NCBI GenBank assembly: GCA_030549775.1
Contig: CM060172.1
Location: forward strand, 8,109,861 to 8,173,860
Reading direction: 5' to 3'
DNA length: 64,000 bases
From: Tamarix chinensis
Taxonomy: Eukaryota; Streptophyta; Magnoliopsida; Caryophyllales; Tamaricaceae
Shown: positions 47,044-58,417 of the stretch, piece by piece
Layout of the letters: the number at the start of each line of letters is the position of its first letter
Numbering within the stretch: the stretch's first letter is position 1
Notes under the pieces: generated by a model
Told to the model about the DNA's origin: nothing
Seen by the model: only the letters and a program-made list of their open reading frames with translations
Database searches by the model: none
Position numbers and translations under genes: made by a program

Positions 47044-49203
47044 ACTCATGCATTAATAGAAAAATGGTAATTATAGAATCATGCACAAATTTGATAGAAT
47101 CCTCAATAACATCCACTTGTTATACAAGTTTACCAATTTCATAGTGTAATTTCAATCCACTCTTTTTTCTTACCACTATATTGTAATGGTAAACTTGAAT
47201 CCTATAAGACCACAAATCAAGAACAGGTTCATATTCTATGATACGTGGATGTATGATCCTAATTTTACGAATATTATGACATAGGCAAGATAACAACAAC
47301 AACACATTTCATCAACTAATTAGATAAAGAACATTCTATATTATCTAAGGTATCAATTTTAGTTGTTCAAACAGGTAAAATTTAGAAGTGTTACAAGTAA
47401 AGTAAATGAATAGAGAAAGAATCTTGATATTAAATAAGATTAACTGAGAATTAATCCTTCCTCTTCCACTATCAACCAAGAAGAACATGCTTGCTTAAGA
47501 AATTATGAGTTTTGGGCAAAATGTGAAGAATTTTTTTTCCAACAAAAGTTGGGTATAAAGTTGCTCCAACTTATTGTTTCCAAAAATCACTTATTTTTTC
47601 CCTAATATGAAAGCTCGATAAAACAAGCGAATGGTCTCCCAAATTCAAAAGTTGAATGTTGATTAGGAAACATATCCTCACTCTATCAAGGAAACCTTTG
47701 CTAATTATTATAGATAATCATCGATGTCTAAAATTTCCAACCTAACACCCACTATGAACACTCACATCTTGGAGGAAGGGCCACTACTCACTCTTGACCA
47801 ACAGCATACACTATTACAACTTATCTCTTTCTCTAATGTCAATGAGATTTTTTTCTTCATAGGCAATACAAAAGCTCTAGAATTGGATGGGTTCAATGCT
47901 AGGTATTTCAAGGCATCATGGGATATAATAGATAGTTTTTAAGATATTTTCTTAATAATATCTTCTTCTTATGATCTTTATCCCCTTTTATCACTCTTAT
48001 TTTTTCGGTGCTGATCTTGAGTAAAAAACCTAATCAAAGTGATAAATTTTAGCCCATTACATGAGTTTCTATCATTTATAAGATCTTATCTAAAGTGTTA
48101 GTGGAAAGATTTCATATCCACCTTCCTAACATAATAAATTATTCACAATCTACCCTTGTTAAAAGTAGGTTAATTGGGGATAACATATCCTTTGCTTATA
48201 AAGTTCTTAGAATGTATGGAATGATAAACACATTCCCCTAAAGCATTATAAAAGTGGACTTAATGATGGGTTATTACTCCATTAATAGGAAATTATTGGA
48301 TAAGGTCCTCTAAGGTCTTATCTTCCCACCCCACTTTGTGAAAATCCTTATGGCTTATGTGATAAGGTTTCCTTAAACTCTTTCTATCAATGGTGATCTT
48401 TTGCCTCCTTTTCATGAAAAAAGGGATTTAAGATAAAGTGGTCATCTTTCACCCTTTCTCTTTGTGATTTCCCTCAAGTACCTATCTAGGTTACTTCATA
48501 AACTAAGGTTAACATAAGGTTTTTAAGGACACCCAAAATGTGATAAAGATCAGATTGTCAAGCTCTCTTTTTCTAATGATTTGTTTTTGTTCTACAAAGG
48601 TGATTTATAGTTTGTAACCTTGATTATGAGCACATTCAATAGTTTTAGCATCACCTCAGACCTTAACATAAGCCCTACCAATAGTTTATCAAACTTTGGA
48701 GGAGTCTCACATGTAGTTAAGCAACAAATAACAAACTTCCTTTCCTTTCCTATGGTTTTTATGTCTTTTAAATATCTTGGAGTACCCCTCTCTTTGGCAA
48801 AATTATACTTTGATCAAATAATGGAGTTAGTAAGTAATTTCACTAATAAAAAATGGCATTGGTTTACAAAGTTATCATTCTATGAAGATAGAATACAATT
48901 ATTGAAGTATGCTATCTATGGAATATTAATGTATTGGAGTCAAATCTTCATACTACCCAAGAAAGTCTTACTCGATATTATTGGTCTTTGTAGAGCCTTA
49001 TTGTGGACAATTAAAGCAAAACCTAGTAAAATAGCTCTCATTGCCTAGTCAATTGCCTATTTATCTGAAAAAGAGTGTGGCCTTATACTCTTGGACCTTC
49101 ACATATAGAATGTAGTAGTTGTTGGCAAGCACATCTAGTATATAGAATAAGATAAGAACAACTTGTGGATCAAGTGGGTGCATTGTTATTACCTTAAAGG
49201 GAT
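47044..49203 (+). pseudogene. LINE reverse transcriptase and C-terminal region
   Basis: The linker before RT reads NPSSSTINQEEHACLRNYEF (about 47445-47510). RT begins with TLDQQHTLLQLISFSNVNE and KALELDGFNARYFKASWD (47724-47942). It continues in broken frames with IKVDLMMGYYSINRK (48250), SINGDLLPPFHEKRDLR (48390), LSPFLFVISLKYLS and the catalytic box as FSNDLFLFYKGDL (48570), where the expected F/Y-A-D-D has lost one Asp. The thumb follows (48620-49048: FKYLGVPLSLAKLYF, YWSQIFILPKKVL) and a tail with NLWIKWVHCYYLKG up to about 49200. It would perform target-primed reverse transcription. Inactive. Confidence 0.88.
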
Positions 49204-50729
49204 CTCTTTTCTTCCTCTTCTTCTTTCTATCTTTGCCACCCATGCCCGACCACCCCCTCTAACCTCTCCTTGCCACCACTACAACCCTCACTCTCTCCCT
49301 CTCTCTCTCTCCCCGTCCTTTTCTTCCCATTTTTGGACCAAACCAGCCCTACACTCCCCAACCTTGCATGGCCTTTCTTTCCCATTCTTCCCTTGCCTCT
49401 CGCAGCCATCCGACCACCTCCCTGCCACCCGATTGGTTGCTTACTGCCCTCTTCTTTTTCTTCTCCTCACCAGCCTTTTCCTGCCCCATTTTTCAAGCCT
49501 TCTTACCTTCCCCAATCTCCTCCTCTCCATTTTCTTCTCCTTTTATCTCAACCCCCTATTTGTACACTGCCGCCCCGTTCTGCCACCCCATTCTGCCGCC
49601 ACCGCAACAACCGCCTACACCACCTCCTACGACCCCTGCAACCACCCTACACCACCACACCACCCCTTGATCCCCATACAACCCCTTATTCCTCCCCTCT
49701 TCTTTTTCTCCCTTCTTGGCAACTGCCCTACACCTCCTCCTTCCACCGCCATCCCTACGCCTCTTTTAGCTGAAGCCAACCCTTACAACCCCTCATTTTC
49801 CCCTCCCTTTTCCTTTCTTCTCAGCCCCCTCCACCTCGGCAGCCACCTTCGCAACCTCGATGCCGTCGCCGCCGCCCTTGGCTACCAACAACCTATCCCC
49901 GACCACCACCCACACCTCCTCTTCACCCTTGCGCCCTTCCCTTGCCCTAAATCCTCCCCTACCTTCCCTCTTTATTAGCCTAAAAACCCTAACCCAAAAT
50001 TAGCACCCCTTCTTCCTTTCCTCCACCACCTTCGACCCTTCCACTCTTGTATTATATGCAACTTATGCTACATGAGCAGGATGAGTTGTTGCATTCTTGG
50101 TTTATTTTGGTTAATGATTTTAAGGTATAATAATATTTAAGTTAAGTATTTCATTGATTAATTTTTATAAAGTCTTATGCTTTGGTTTTCTCATTTCTAA
50201 TATGATAAGTATTGATATTATTTTTAGGTATTCTTTTTGCTAATAAAAGCTTGAATCTTTAACCGACATACCAATAAGATTTGACTTTTGCAGGAATTAA
50301 GGTAACCGTTAAACCCCACTTAAGTACATGGATAAACGTATGCTAGCACATTATGGTTTTAATATGTTATTTTGCATGATAGATATATTGTTTAATATAT
50401 TATATGTAGTTGCTTATATTGATTGATAAAAAGGAAAGCATGTTAGTGTATATGGTATGTGTGGAAATATTGCTTAAGGAAAGAGTTTGGTTATTAATGA
50501 AAATGTTGAGTACTTATCCATGTTATATTATGTTATTATGACCATTGATCCATGAATAATATTATTATGAGCCCTAGGCACATTTTAGTAATATGCCTTA
50601 TACAAGAGTGTGGCCTAATATATGTGGATGCTAATAAGTATTATGTTGAAATATAATAGTTGGTAGAGTTGGATAATGAGAATGAAGTGTTAATATTATT
50701 ATTTTATATAGTAATGATAATTTAATAAA

Positions 50730-51520
50730 AGTGGTGTAATAAGGGGTGAAATGGTAATTTTAGAAGTAAAGGGTCAAATGATAATTTTGTAAGTAACAAG
50801 GCAAAATGGTAATTTTGTAAGTAAATGGATATTATGGTAATTTTGGAGATAAAGGGAAAAATGGTAATTTTATAAGTAAAATGGTATTATAGTAATGTTG
50901 GAAGTAAGGGGTAAAATAGTAATTTTGTAAGTAAAAGGATATTATGGTTATTTTGGAGATAAATGAGCAAAATGATAATTTTATAAGTAAAAGGGTATTA
51001 TGATAATGTTGGGAGCAAGGGGCAAAATGATAATTTTGTAAATAAAAGGGTATTATGGTAATTTTAAAAGTAAAGGGTAAAATGGTAATTTTGGAAGTAA
51101 CAGGATAAAATAATAATTTTGTAAGTAAAAGAATATTGTTGTAATTTTAGATATAAAGGGCAAAATGGTAATTTTATAAGTAAAAGGGTATTATGGTAAT
51201 GTTGGAAGTAAGGGGTAAAATGGTAATGTTGTAAGTAAAAGGATATTATGGTAATTTTGGAGATAAAGGAAGAAAATGGTAATTTTGTAAGTAAAAGGGT
51301 ATTATGTTAATTTCAGAAGTAAACGGTAAAATGACAATTATAATAATGGAGAAGGGTAATTTAGTAATTTAAACAACAAAAGGGTAGTTTGGTAATTGTG
51401 ATAATAGAAAAGAGTAATTTGGTAATTGTGATAATAGAGAAGGGTAATTTGATAATTATGATAAAGGAGAAGGGACTTTTAGTAATTTAACCAACTAAAG
51501 GGGAGTTTGGTAATTATGAT
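50730..51520 (+). repeat. 27-30 bp minisatellite inside LTR E
   Basis: From 50730 to about 51330, units of 27-28 bases alternate between AAGGG(C/T)AAAATGGTAATTTT and AAAAGG(G)TATTATGGTAATTT, joined by GTAAGTA or GGAGATA. From about 51340 a 30-base unit, GGGTAATTTGGTAATTATGA plus TAATGGAGAA, takes over and continues past LTR F (56279-56480). About 30 units in total. Confidence 0.9.
51516..51520. repeat. Left TSD of solo LTR F
   Basis: ATGAT, identical to 56274-56278. Confidence 0.9.
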
Positions 51521-52377
51521 TGTAATACCCCGTATTTTTAAAATCCAAATTTATTAAGTTTAATGATTTTATTAGCATAATTTGATGTAAACAATTAATT
51601 ATTTTAATTTCGAATCGTTTTACGGATTTATCGATGATTTCGAATTCATAATTGAATGTAATTAATCATTGTCGTTGCGAACCATTCTAGATAAATTCGT
51701 TCACGACAATGATTTTATTATATTCTTATGATTTCGATCTTCGGTTAAAAATATATATTCCCGTTCTTTCTCGTATTTTGGTTTTTAATATTTTTAATTC
51801 GTTTTCGATTATAACTTCGTCATGTGATTACGACTTTGTTTTGAAGTTATATTTCGTTAACGAAATATATTACTTAAATTATAGAATTTCTATTTAAATA
51901 GTTAAATTTATTTTAATAAGTTTATCCGTAGAAAATATTTCCGACTTTAAATTTATTCATTTTCGGAAATCGTTAATATTTTTGGGAAGTTTTAAATTAA
52001 AAATATTTTCGAAGTTTATTTATGAATTTATTTTTGGAATTAATTTTTCTTTCGTTTTATGCTTTTTGGGTTTGCGGAAAATCGATTTCGGAAATTATTG
52101 AAATTATTCTCGATTTATTAGAATTTGACTTAAATATTTTATTATATGCTTTTAAATAATTTTTCGAGGCTTTATAATATATTCTTGTAAATAATATAAA
52201 TTCTTATGTTCGTTGGTAAATTCTTCCGAAAATGTTTACGAAATTCTTTATATAGCTTTTTATTAATTTTAAGTCTTCGGATCCGTTCGAAATAAATTTT
52301 CATTAAATAAATTTTAAATAAAATCTTCCAATAATATTTTGATATTTTTAGTGTTTTATTTTATGTGTATTTGTATT

Positions 52378-52398
52378 AAAAAAAAAAAAAAAAAAAAC
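52378..52398. repeat. A homopolymer in LTR F
   Basis: About 20 consecutive A bases at the junction between the AT-rich U3 and the CpG-rich block. Confidence 0.95.
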
Positions 52399-55039
52399 CC
52401 TGCAACCCCGACCGGCTGACCCCCCTCTCTTTCCCTTTTCTCTCTTCTCTCCCTTCTCCTCTATTTCTTTTCCCGTGGCCCCTGTTCCCCGACTCCCTGT
52501 CCCGCAACCCTAACCCTGCGCAGCCTCCCTCACCGCCTCTTCTCCCCAGCTCCTCCCCGCTCCGGCCAACCTCGCCAGCGCCCGTATACCACCGCCGCAG
52601 CAACCGCGAGCAGCCGCGCACAGCAACCACGCACAGCAGCCGAAGCAGAGCCGCTGCAGCGACTGCGCGCAGGAGCAGCAACCGCAGCAGGTCTTGCCGC
52701 CGTCCCACCATGGCGAGCTCGGGCGACGACCAGCGAGCCACCTCCGGCCTCCGACGAAGCTTCCTCGGCCCTCCTTGCTCCGTTTTTTACTGATTTTTGT
52801 TGGTATAATTTTCTGGAAACCCTAATATATATATTTGATTAATTGAGTGTGATTTAGCTTGTGATAAGCTAAATTAATTGTTGTATTATGTATATATGTG
52901 CTGTAAGATTGATTTGGATATGTTAATTGTATGGTTTGTGTTGAAAATTTGAGAAATTGAATTTTAGGCCGGGTTATGCCCAAATTTTTTGGATCCGTTC
53001 GATTTGGCGATTTTGGATAAATTGATTATACAATATGTTTTTAAATGTATTTAATTTCATATCGGAAGTATTGATTTGGGAAAATTGTGCATAATTAATC
53101 GGAATTGGATTTTTAGGTCAAAACTCTTGCGGGTCTAAATTGGATTATGTAACCGGGTCGTTTTATTCAATTGACTATACAATTTATATTAGGATATATT
53201 TAATTACATTTCCGAACCGTCAATTTATATATTTTAGCAAGAACTGATCGGATTTGCGTTCCGGGTTCAAAAACCCTAATTGTACTGAATTGGGTATTTC
53301 TTTTATTGGTTTTGAGCAATTGATTATATGATATGTTATAAAATATGTCTAATTGCATTTCTAAACATTCAATTTGATTAAATTAATAGAATTTAACCGA
53401 ATTGCATTTTCAGGCCTAAAACCCTAGATTTCAAGTGAACTCATGAAATTGATCATTTATATATTTGTTTTTCTAAAATTAAATTTATAGAAATAGTTGG
53501 AATGATCCTAATTATATTCTAATGCCTTTAATTGGAATTAATTGATTCGAATTACCCAAGTTGTGTCGTAGGCTTTAAAACCCTAATTTTGAAAACGGAT
53601 CGTCTTGAATTGATTAATCGGAATATTGTTTTGTTGAAATTGATTATTTAGATTTATCTAAAATTAGTGTAATTGTGTTTTAAAACTATCAATTTGAGGT
53701 AATCGAAGTGATTTGGTCGATTTGTAGTTTAGGCATTTAAAACCCTAATCTTCGGGGATGGTTTTATAAAATTGATTGTGTTGTGTGTCTTTTATCAAAT
53801 CGATTTCTGTCCTTCGATTTTAAATCATTTGATTTATATTTTAATCTTAATCTTAATAGAGCTATGCTCTTGAGTCCTAAGTTTTGGACGCGTTTCCCAA
53901 GAAAGATCGTTTTTGTTCGTTTGTGTTTATTAAATTTGAATATGTGAATTATTAATTGATAAAATAGTTTCTAACCTAGTTCCGATTTCTATCGGCGACC
54001 TAGGAAAACTTTCTCGTGGATTGTTGAGCCTTCGATAGCTCTCCCTCTTTCTCAATTTGCTTAGCTAGCTTCGGATCCAGGTAAGTTTCTACTTACCTCC
54101 ACTTATGGGTGTTTCGTAAGGATGTGGCTACGGTTCCTACGTGTTATGTGACTTGTATGCCTTGGGTGCCTTGTATATATATCATGTCTTGTTGTGTATC
54201 ACATGATTATCCTTAACGTGTTTTATGCGTAGCGTAGCTTGGAGTTAAGGTGTGTGGTATGTGTTTTTCTTATTATATGAATGTGATATCCATATGTGGT
54301 GATTATGGTGTGTTGTGGCATGATGCAACCCTCTAGGACATGCATGCTAGGGTGATTATTATTATGACATGGATATGAAAGGATAAAAAGAAATAAATGG
54401 GAAGTGAGTTGCTAAAGAGGGGTATGAGGTTGACCAAATTGAATAAGGGATGAGAGCTATGCATGGAAAATTCTAGGGTTTGCATGGGAACTTCGAGAGT
54501 TTGCATGGGTTGGATAAAACTTGCATGAAGATGATCGTTACGTGAGAAAAGTTGTATTAAAGTGTAAATAAGCTAAGGGGAGAGTTGTGGAGTGTTTGGA
54601 GACTTGGGATGAAAAATAATACGTAGGTTGGTGTGAGGGGTATAAGGGACCCGATTAGGGTTTTTGGGAGAAAGTAGTGATTGATTTGGGATTGAACTTA
54701 AAAGAGATGAGGTGTTTGACGATAAATGAATTAATGGTAGTAAGGCAAGAGGAAATTGGGCCACATAGGTCCAATTAGGGTTTCAAGGGAAACCCTAGAG
54801 AGGAATAGTGGGTAGAGTGTGGTTTCACAAGGTGTTGGGCTTCAACCCAGACCCTTAAGAGTTGGCTTTCATTATGTGTAAGTGTAAAGGGGAAAGGATA
54901 TCGAGGCGTGATAAGGGGCGCAAGAGTCCCGAGATATGGGACGGGCCCTCCTGGGAGGATAAGTGTGAATATAGTTAGCCATGCATGTCAAGGGTAAAAT
55001 TCTTTCAAATAAGATATGTTAAGACACTAATCACTTAAA

Positions 55040-55400
55040 GAGAAAGATGTTGAGCCGGACCCAGACCAGTCCACCGGCGAATAATAGTGGCTAGGGCCGG
55101 GGTGCCCTACATGACCGGTCCACCGGCAATAATAGTGGCAGGGTATGTTACCCTCATGACCGGTCCACCGGCTATAATAGTGGGGGATTCCGTGCTCAAC
55201 AAACTGAACGTAATAACGATAAGACATTGGAAATATACGAAGTAATTACAGTGAAACATCATGTGAGTCGGGGCCAGACCGGTCCACCGGCGAATAATAG
55301 TGGCAGGGTATGTTACCCTCATGACCGGTCCACCGGCTAAAATAGTGGCAGGGCATGACCCTCATGACCGTTCCACCGGCTATAATAGTGGGGTTCCCGC
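55040..55400 (+). repeat. ACCGGT/TAATAGTGG array in LTR F
   Basis: Two blocks of three units. The core is ACCGGTCCACCGGC followed by (GA)ATAATAGTGG and a spacer CAGGGTATGTTACCCTC, which is itself a palindrome (GGGTA/TACCC). The blocks are separated by about 130 bases including CCGTGCTCAACAAACTG and GTGAGTCGGGGCC. Best-preserved copy in the window. Confidence 0.93.
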
Positions 55401-55482
55401 ACTCACATGAATTGATAAAGACTATGATGTGAATCGACTATATTACCAGAGGTCTAAAGAATGAGTCTACTCGATCGGGGCT

Positions 55483-55592
55483 GAGCATGTCCCTAAGTAA
55501 TGCTCGAGGCGGGACATGTCCCTAAGTAATGTCCGGGGCTGAGCATGTCCCTAAGTAATGCTCGGGGCCGGACATGTCCCTAAGTAATGTCC
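55483..55592 (+). repeat. Four tandem alternating hairpins in LTR F
   Basis: Period 29 bases. The arms alternate GAGCAT/ATGCTC (55483-55505, 55541-55563) and GGACAT/ATGTCC (55512-55534, 55570-55592), all with the same loop GTCCCTAAGTA. Every stem is perfect. Seen only in this LTR. Confidence 0.95.
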
Positions 55593-56140
55593 CCGAGGCT
55601 AAATGCCCAATTGGTTTGGTTCGGCATTGTCCATAAATGCTTGGTTGGTTTATCCGAATCTCTTATCGGTTTAAGATATTACATATGTTTCGCATGTTAT
55701 TATATATGTATGGTCGGACTTGTGATGTGGGTTTGAGTATGCGTAATATTGTATCAACGTATTGTATCATAATTTAATGTGCACTTGATGTTATAGTTTA
55801 CGTCTCTTCCATAAGGTAGGGTAGTGGGATTTACTCAGTATTGGACCCGTACTGATACTACCTTGGTTGAATGGGTCATGTGATGATCCAATGATGGTGG
55901 GGAGCAGACCTCTTGTGCAGGTTTAAGATCGGATATTGTTTTGGGGTGGAAGGCTTGACTCGAGTGAGTAGGCGATCCGGATAATTATCCTTCGGGATTT
56001 GTTTGTTTAATTGTATTCTCCTTTGGAAGTTGCAAGCATTGTATTTAAGTTTTTAAGGATTTTGTAATTGACTTTTAATTTCTCGTAGCGCTGTTATGCT
56101 TTAAAATTCAGATTTAATTGTTTGACAGGTTTTAGCCTTG

Positions 56141-56185
56141 CATCTAACATGAGATAGATGGTTGACATTTATCTTGTGTTAGATG
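56141..56185 (+). other. U5 hairpin of LTR F
   Basis: The arms CATCTAACATGAGATA and TATCTTGTGTTAGATG form fourteen Watson-Crick pairs plus two wobbles with a 13-base loop, followed by TGGCGGTAACATT. It ends 88 bases before the LTR end. A third distinct arm family. Confidence 0.88.
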
Positions 56186-56273
56186 TGGCGGTAACATTTT
56201 CCAAATTCGCTCCTAGCTTCCGCTTTATTCTTTCAAAAAAAATTTTTCAAGAGTGAAATTTGGGGGTGTTACA

Positions 56274-56278
56274 ATGAT
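56274..56278. repeat. Right TSD of solo LTR F
   Basis: ATGAT, identical to 51516-51520. Confidence 0.9.
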
Positions 56279-57349
56279 AATGGAGAAGGATAATTTGGTA
56301 ATTATGATAATGGAGAAGGGTAAATTGGTAATTATGATAATAGAGAAGGGTAATTTGGTAATTATGATAATAGAGAAGGGTAATTTGGTAATTATGATAA
56401 TGGAGAAAGGCAATTTGGTAATTTAACCAATTAAAGGGCAATTTGATAATTATAACAAAGGAGAAGGGCAATTGGTAATCTAACAAACCAAATGGAAATA
56501 TGATAAGTTTAACAATTATGAAGGGTAATTGATGACCTAATAAGTGTGGGAAATAACTTGATAACCTAAACCGAGCAAGGAATAATTCAATAATTATGCA
56601 ACATGAAGGTTAATATGGTAAATTGGCAAGTAAGGAAGGGATGGCATAATAATTATACAAGCAAAGGGTAAATCAGTAATTTGCATATAATATGTTGATG
56701 GGGGTAATGGAGTTTCGTAATAAGACTCAAGTAACATTGACTAGTAAGATAATGGTGACACTTAGTAAGTATCACAAGAGTGAATTCTAAATCAGAATTG
56801 GATGAGATTATGTTAGCCTTAATGATTCCTCTGTATTATCTTGGATAACCGTATGAATAAGAAATACCCAATGATATCATAACGATTGAAAGTGAATAAG
56901 TATCTAATTATAGTGATTTTCGTGATCACCTTAATTAAGACACTAATACTTAAAGTGAAAGACCTCAAGATCGGGAATGGTGGCTCTTTAGAGGTCGCTA
57001 CCCTAAAGAAATGGTTTAACCCACGATTATTTTGGTATTTACGGGTATGTCTTTGTGCCCCAGCCAGGCCCTACATTTTACTCTATCTAGCTCTACGGAC
57101 CTATTTAGGGAGTATGCATACTTATGGATTAGGTATCCTTGTCGGTAGGGTACTAAGTAGCTGTATGCATTAATACGACTAGGGTAACTTTACGTCCCTG
57201 GGTTGATGGTTGAAGGGTACTGAGTAGCTTATATACACTAGTATGACCAGTGTACCTTTATATCCTGGGATCTTGATCTCCCTATCGAGGTAAATAAATA
57301 AAATTGTTGTGCTAATTATAAAGGAAAAATACTAATAATGAAAGTGAAA

Positions 57350-57770
57350 GATTAATGAGACACATCCAGTTGAATTATGTTTATGAGTATCGATTCACCG
57401 GTTATAATAGTAGCCCAGGAACATGCTTCCCTAGAAGATGTTTATAAGTACTGGTCCATTGGATATAATAGTGGCCTAGGAGCGTGTTGCCCTAGATGAT
57501 GTTTATATGTATTTCAGTCCACTAGTAATAATAGTGGAGGATCTCGAGTTCAATCAAAACCAATCATGGATGTGAATAAATTCTAGAAAAATACTAATCA
57601 CTTATAATGGAACACCATGTGAGTCGGGCCAGACCGGTCCACTGGCGAATAATAGTGGCCAGGAGTGTTCTGCCCTGGAGACTGATCCGCTAGCAATAAT
57701 AGTAGTTAGGAGCGTTCTGCCTTGTATGTATTTTGGTCCACCGGTTATAATAGTAGGGTTTCCGCACTCA
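57350..57770 (+). repeat. ACCGGT/TAATAGTGG array in LTR E
   Basis: Six units. The best preserved reads GACCGGTCCACTGGCGAATA followed by ATAGTGGCCAGGAG and TGTTCTGCCCTGG near 57631. The others are decayed (GGTCCATTGGATATAATAG). Two sub-blocks as elsewhere. Confidence 0.85.
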
Positions 57771-58272
57771 CATGGATATATAATATGAGATGATTAAATA
57801 ATGATGGACTAATGGCTTAAAGGCCCAAAAGTATTGATTATACATTTTGACCTATTGACATTGTCAAACTTGTTATGTATGTGAATGTTATGTATGCACC
57901 TCTCATTATATATGCATATAGTGTTGTATTATATGTTACATTACGGGTCTGTTGTTAAGTGTGTTTTAAAAGATTACTCAATACCATAGTACTAAAGGAT
58001 TCCATTCATGGGACTCATGCATATTCAATAGGTAGAGTCCCTTGCGGGTCTTTTTTAGGTGCTATTCAAGTGGGCAATGGGAAAGAACAAAAAGATTGTC
58101 TGGAAATTGATAGGGTTTCATTATTTCCCTTTTTAACTCTTGGTTTAAATGTGATATTCATTCTTGTAACCACCATTGGTGGATTGTATTCTTGTAAATT
58201 TTTATTTACGCTACTATGATTTAATTATGGTTTAAGTTTCTTGTAGATTGTATTTTTCTCTTTCATCCTTAG

Positions 58273-58317
58273 CACTTGGTACTAGAACGGTGGGAGTGAA
58301 CCATTCTAGTACAAGTG
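58273..58317 (+). other. U5 hairpin of LTR E
   Basis: The arms CACTTGGTACTAGAA and TTCTAGTACAAGTG form fourteen Watson-Crick pairs with one bulged G; the 16-base loop contains GGAGTGAACC. It ends 100 bases before the LTR end. Confidence 0.88.
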
Positions 58318-58417
58318 TAGCGGTAATATCCCTGAAATTCACGGTTTTGTTACTTTGTTTCTACTAATTCTTTTTATAAAATGAATTTTTTTTGTAGTGA
58401 ATTTTGGGGGTGTTACA

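Larger units (their letters stand above)
40699..49203 (+). mobile_element. L1-type LINE, 5' and 3' truncated, split by solo LTR J
   Basis: Plus-strand non-LTR retrotransposon with an ORF1 relic (40740-41740), an endonuclease (42005-42555), a linker and RT (47044-49050), and a zinc-RT-like C-terminal part to about 49200. Solo LTR J is inserted between endonuclease and RT with a perfect TSD. The left edge abuts LTR C and the right edge is cut by LTR E; no poly(A) tail is present. All frames carry stops. Confidence 0.85.
49203..51520 (+). repeat. LTR E, left part (5' end missing)
   Basis: It starts abruptly after LINE sequence with a pyrimidine-rich U3 block (49205-49560) and a CCACC-rich block (49560-49960), then AAAACCCTAACCC, like the U3 of LTR J. 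The first part of the LTR with its TGTAATACCCC end is missing. From about 50730 it turns into a tandem repeat that replaces the ATT microsatellite of other LTRs. It is cut by LTR F at 51520. The long open stretches here are compositional. Confidence 0.7.
51521..56273 (+). repeat. Solo LTR F, 4.75 kb
   Basis: It runs from TGTAATACCCC to GGGGGTGTTACA with the perfect TSD ATGAT and minisatellite sequence on both sides. Contents: AT-rich start with many TTCG/CGAA (51540-52330), A20 tract (52378-52398), CpG-rich block (52400-52770), AATTGATT-rich leader (52800-53860), AACCCTAA/GCATGGGA segment (54100-54980), array (55040-55400), four alternating hairpins (55483-55592) and U5 hairpin (56141-56185). 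The twin palindrome is represented only by a divergent version near 55830. High CpG and intact hairpins suggest a recent insertion. Confidence 0.93.
56274..58417 (+). repeat. LTR E, right part
   Basis: It begins with the second TSD copy (56274-56278) and the rest of the minisatellite (to about 56480). Then come an AT-rich stretch without features (56500-57340), array (57350-57770), a divergent twin-palindrome region (about 57975-58020), the U5 hairpin and the end GGGGGTGTTACA at 58417. The right flank is the RNase H codons of element K, so LTR E inserted into that gene (right flank CTTAT). Confidence 0.82.

Noticed and set aside
49163..49978. Open stretch of 271 codons (plus strand), proline/serine/leucine-rich
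   Set aside because: It lies in the pyrimidine-rich U3 of LTR E. Several frames are open at once, it has no domain and biased composition. A composition artefact.
56225..56486. Tandem 30-base repeats that resemble a CRISPR array or a repeat protein (LPFSIIIITK units)
   Set aside because: The units are contiguous without unique spacers, AT-rich and degenerate, and continue the minisatellite of LTR E. This is plant DNA.
57959..58219. 86-codon open frame on the plus strand
   Set aside because: It falls inside the U5 half of LTR E with no recognisable domain, and neighbouring LTRs lack an equivalent open frame.
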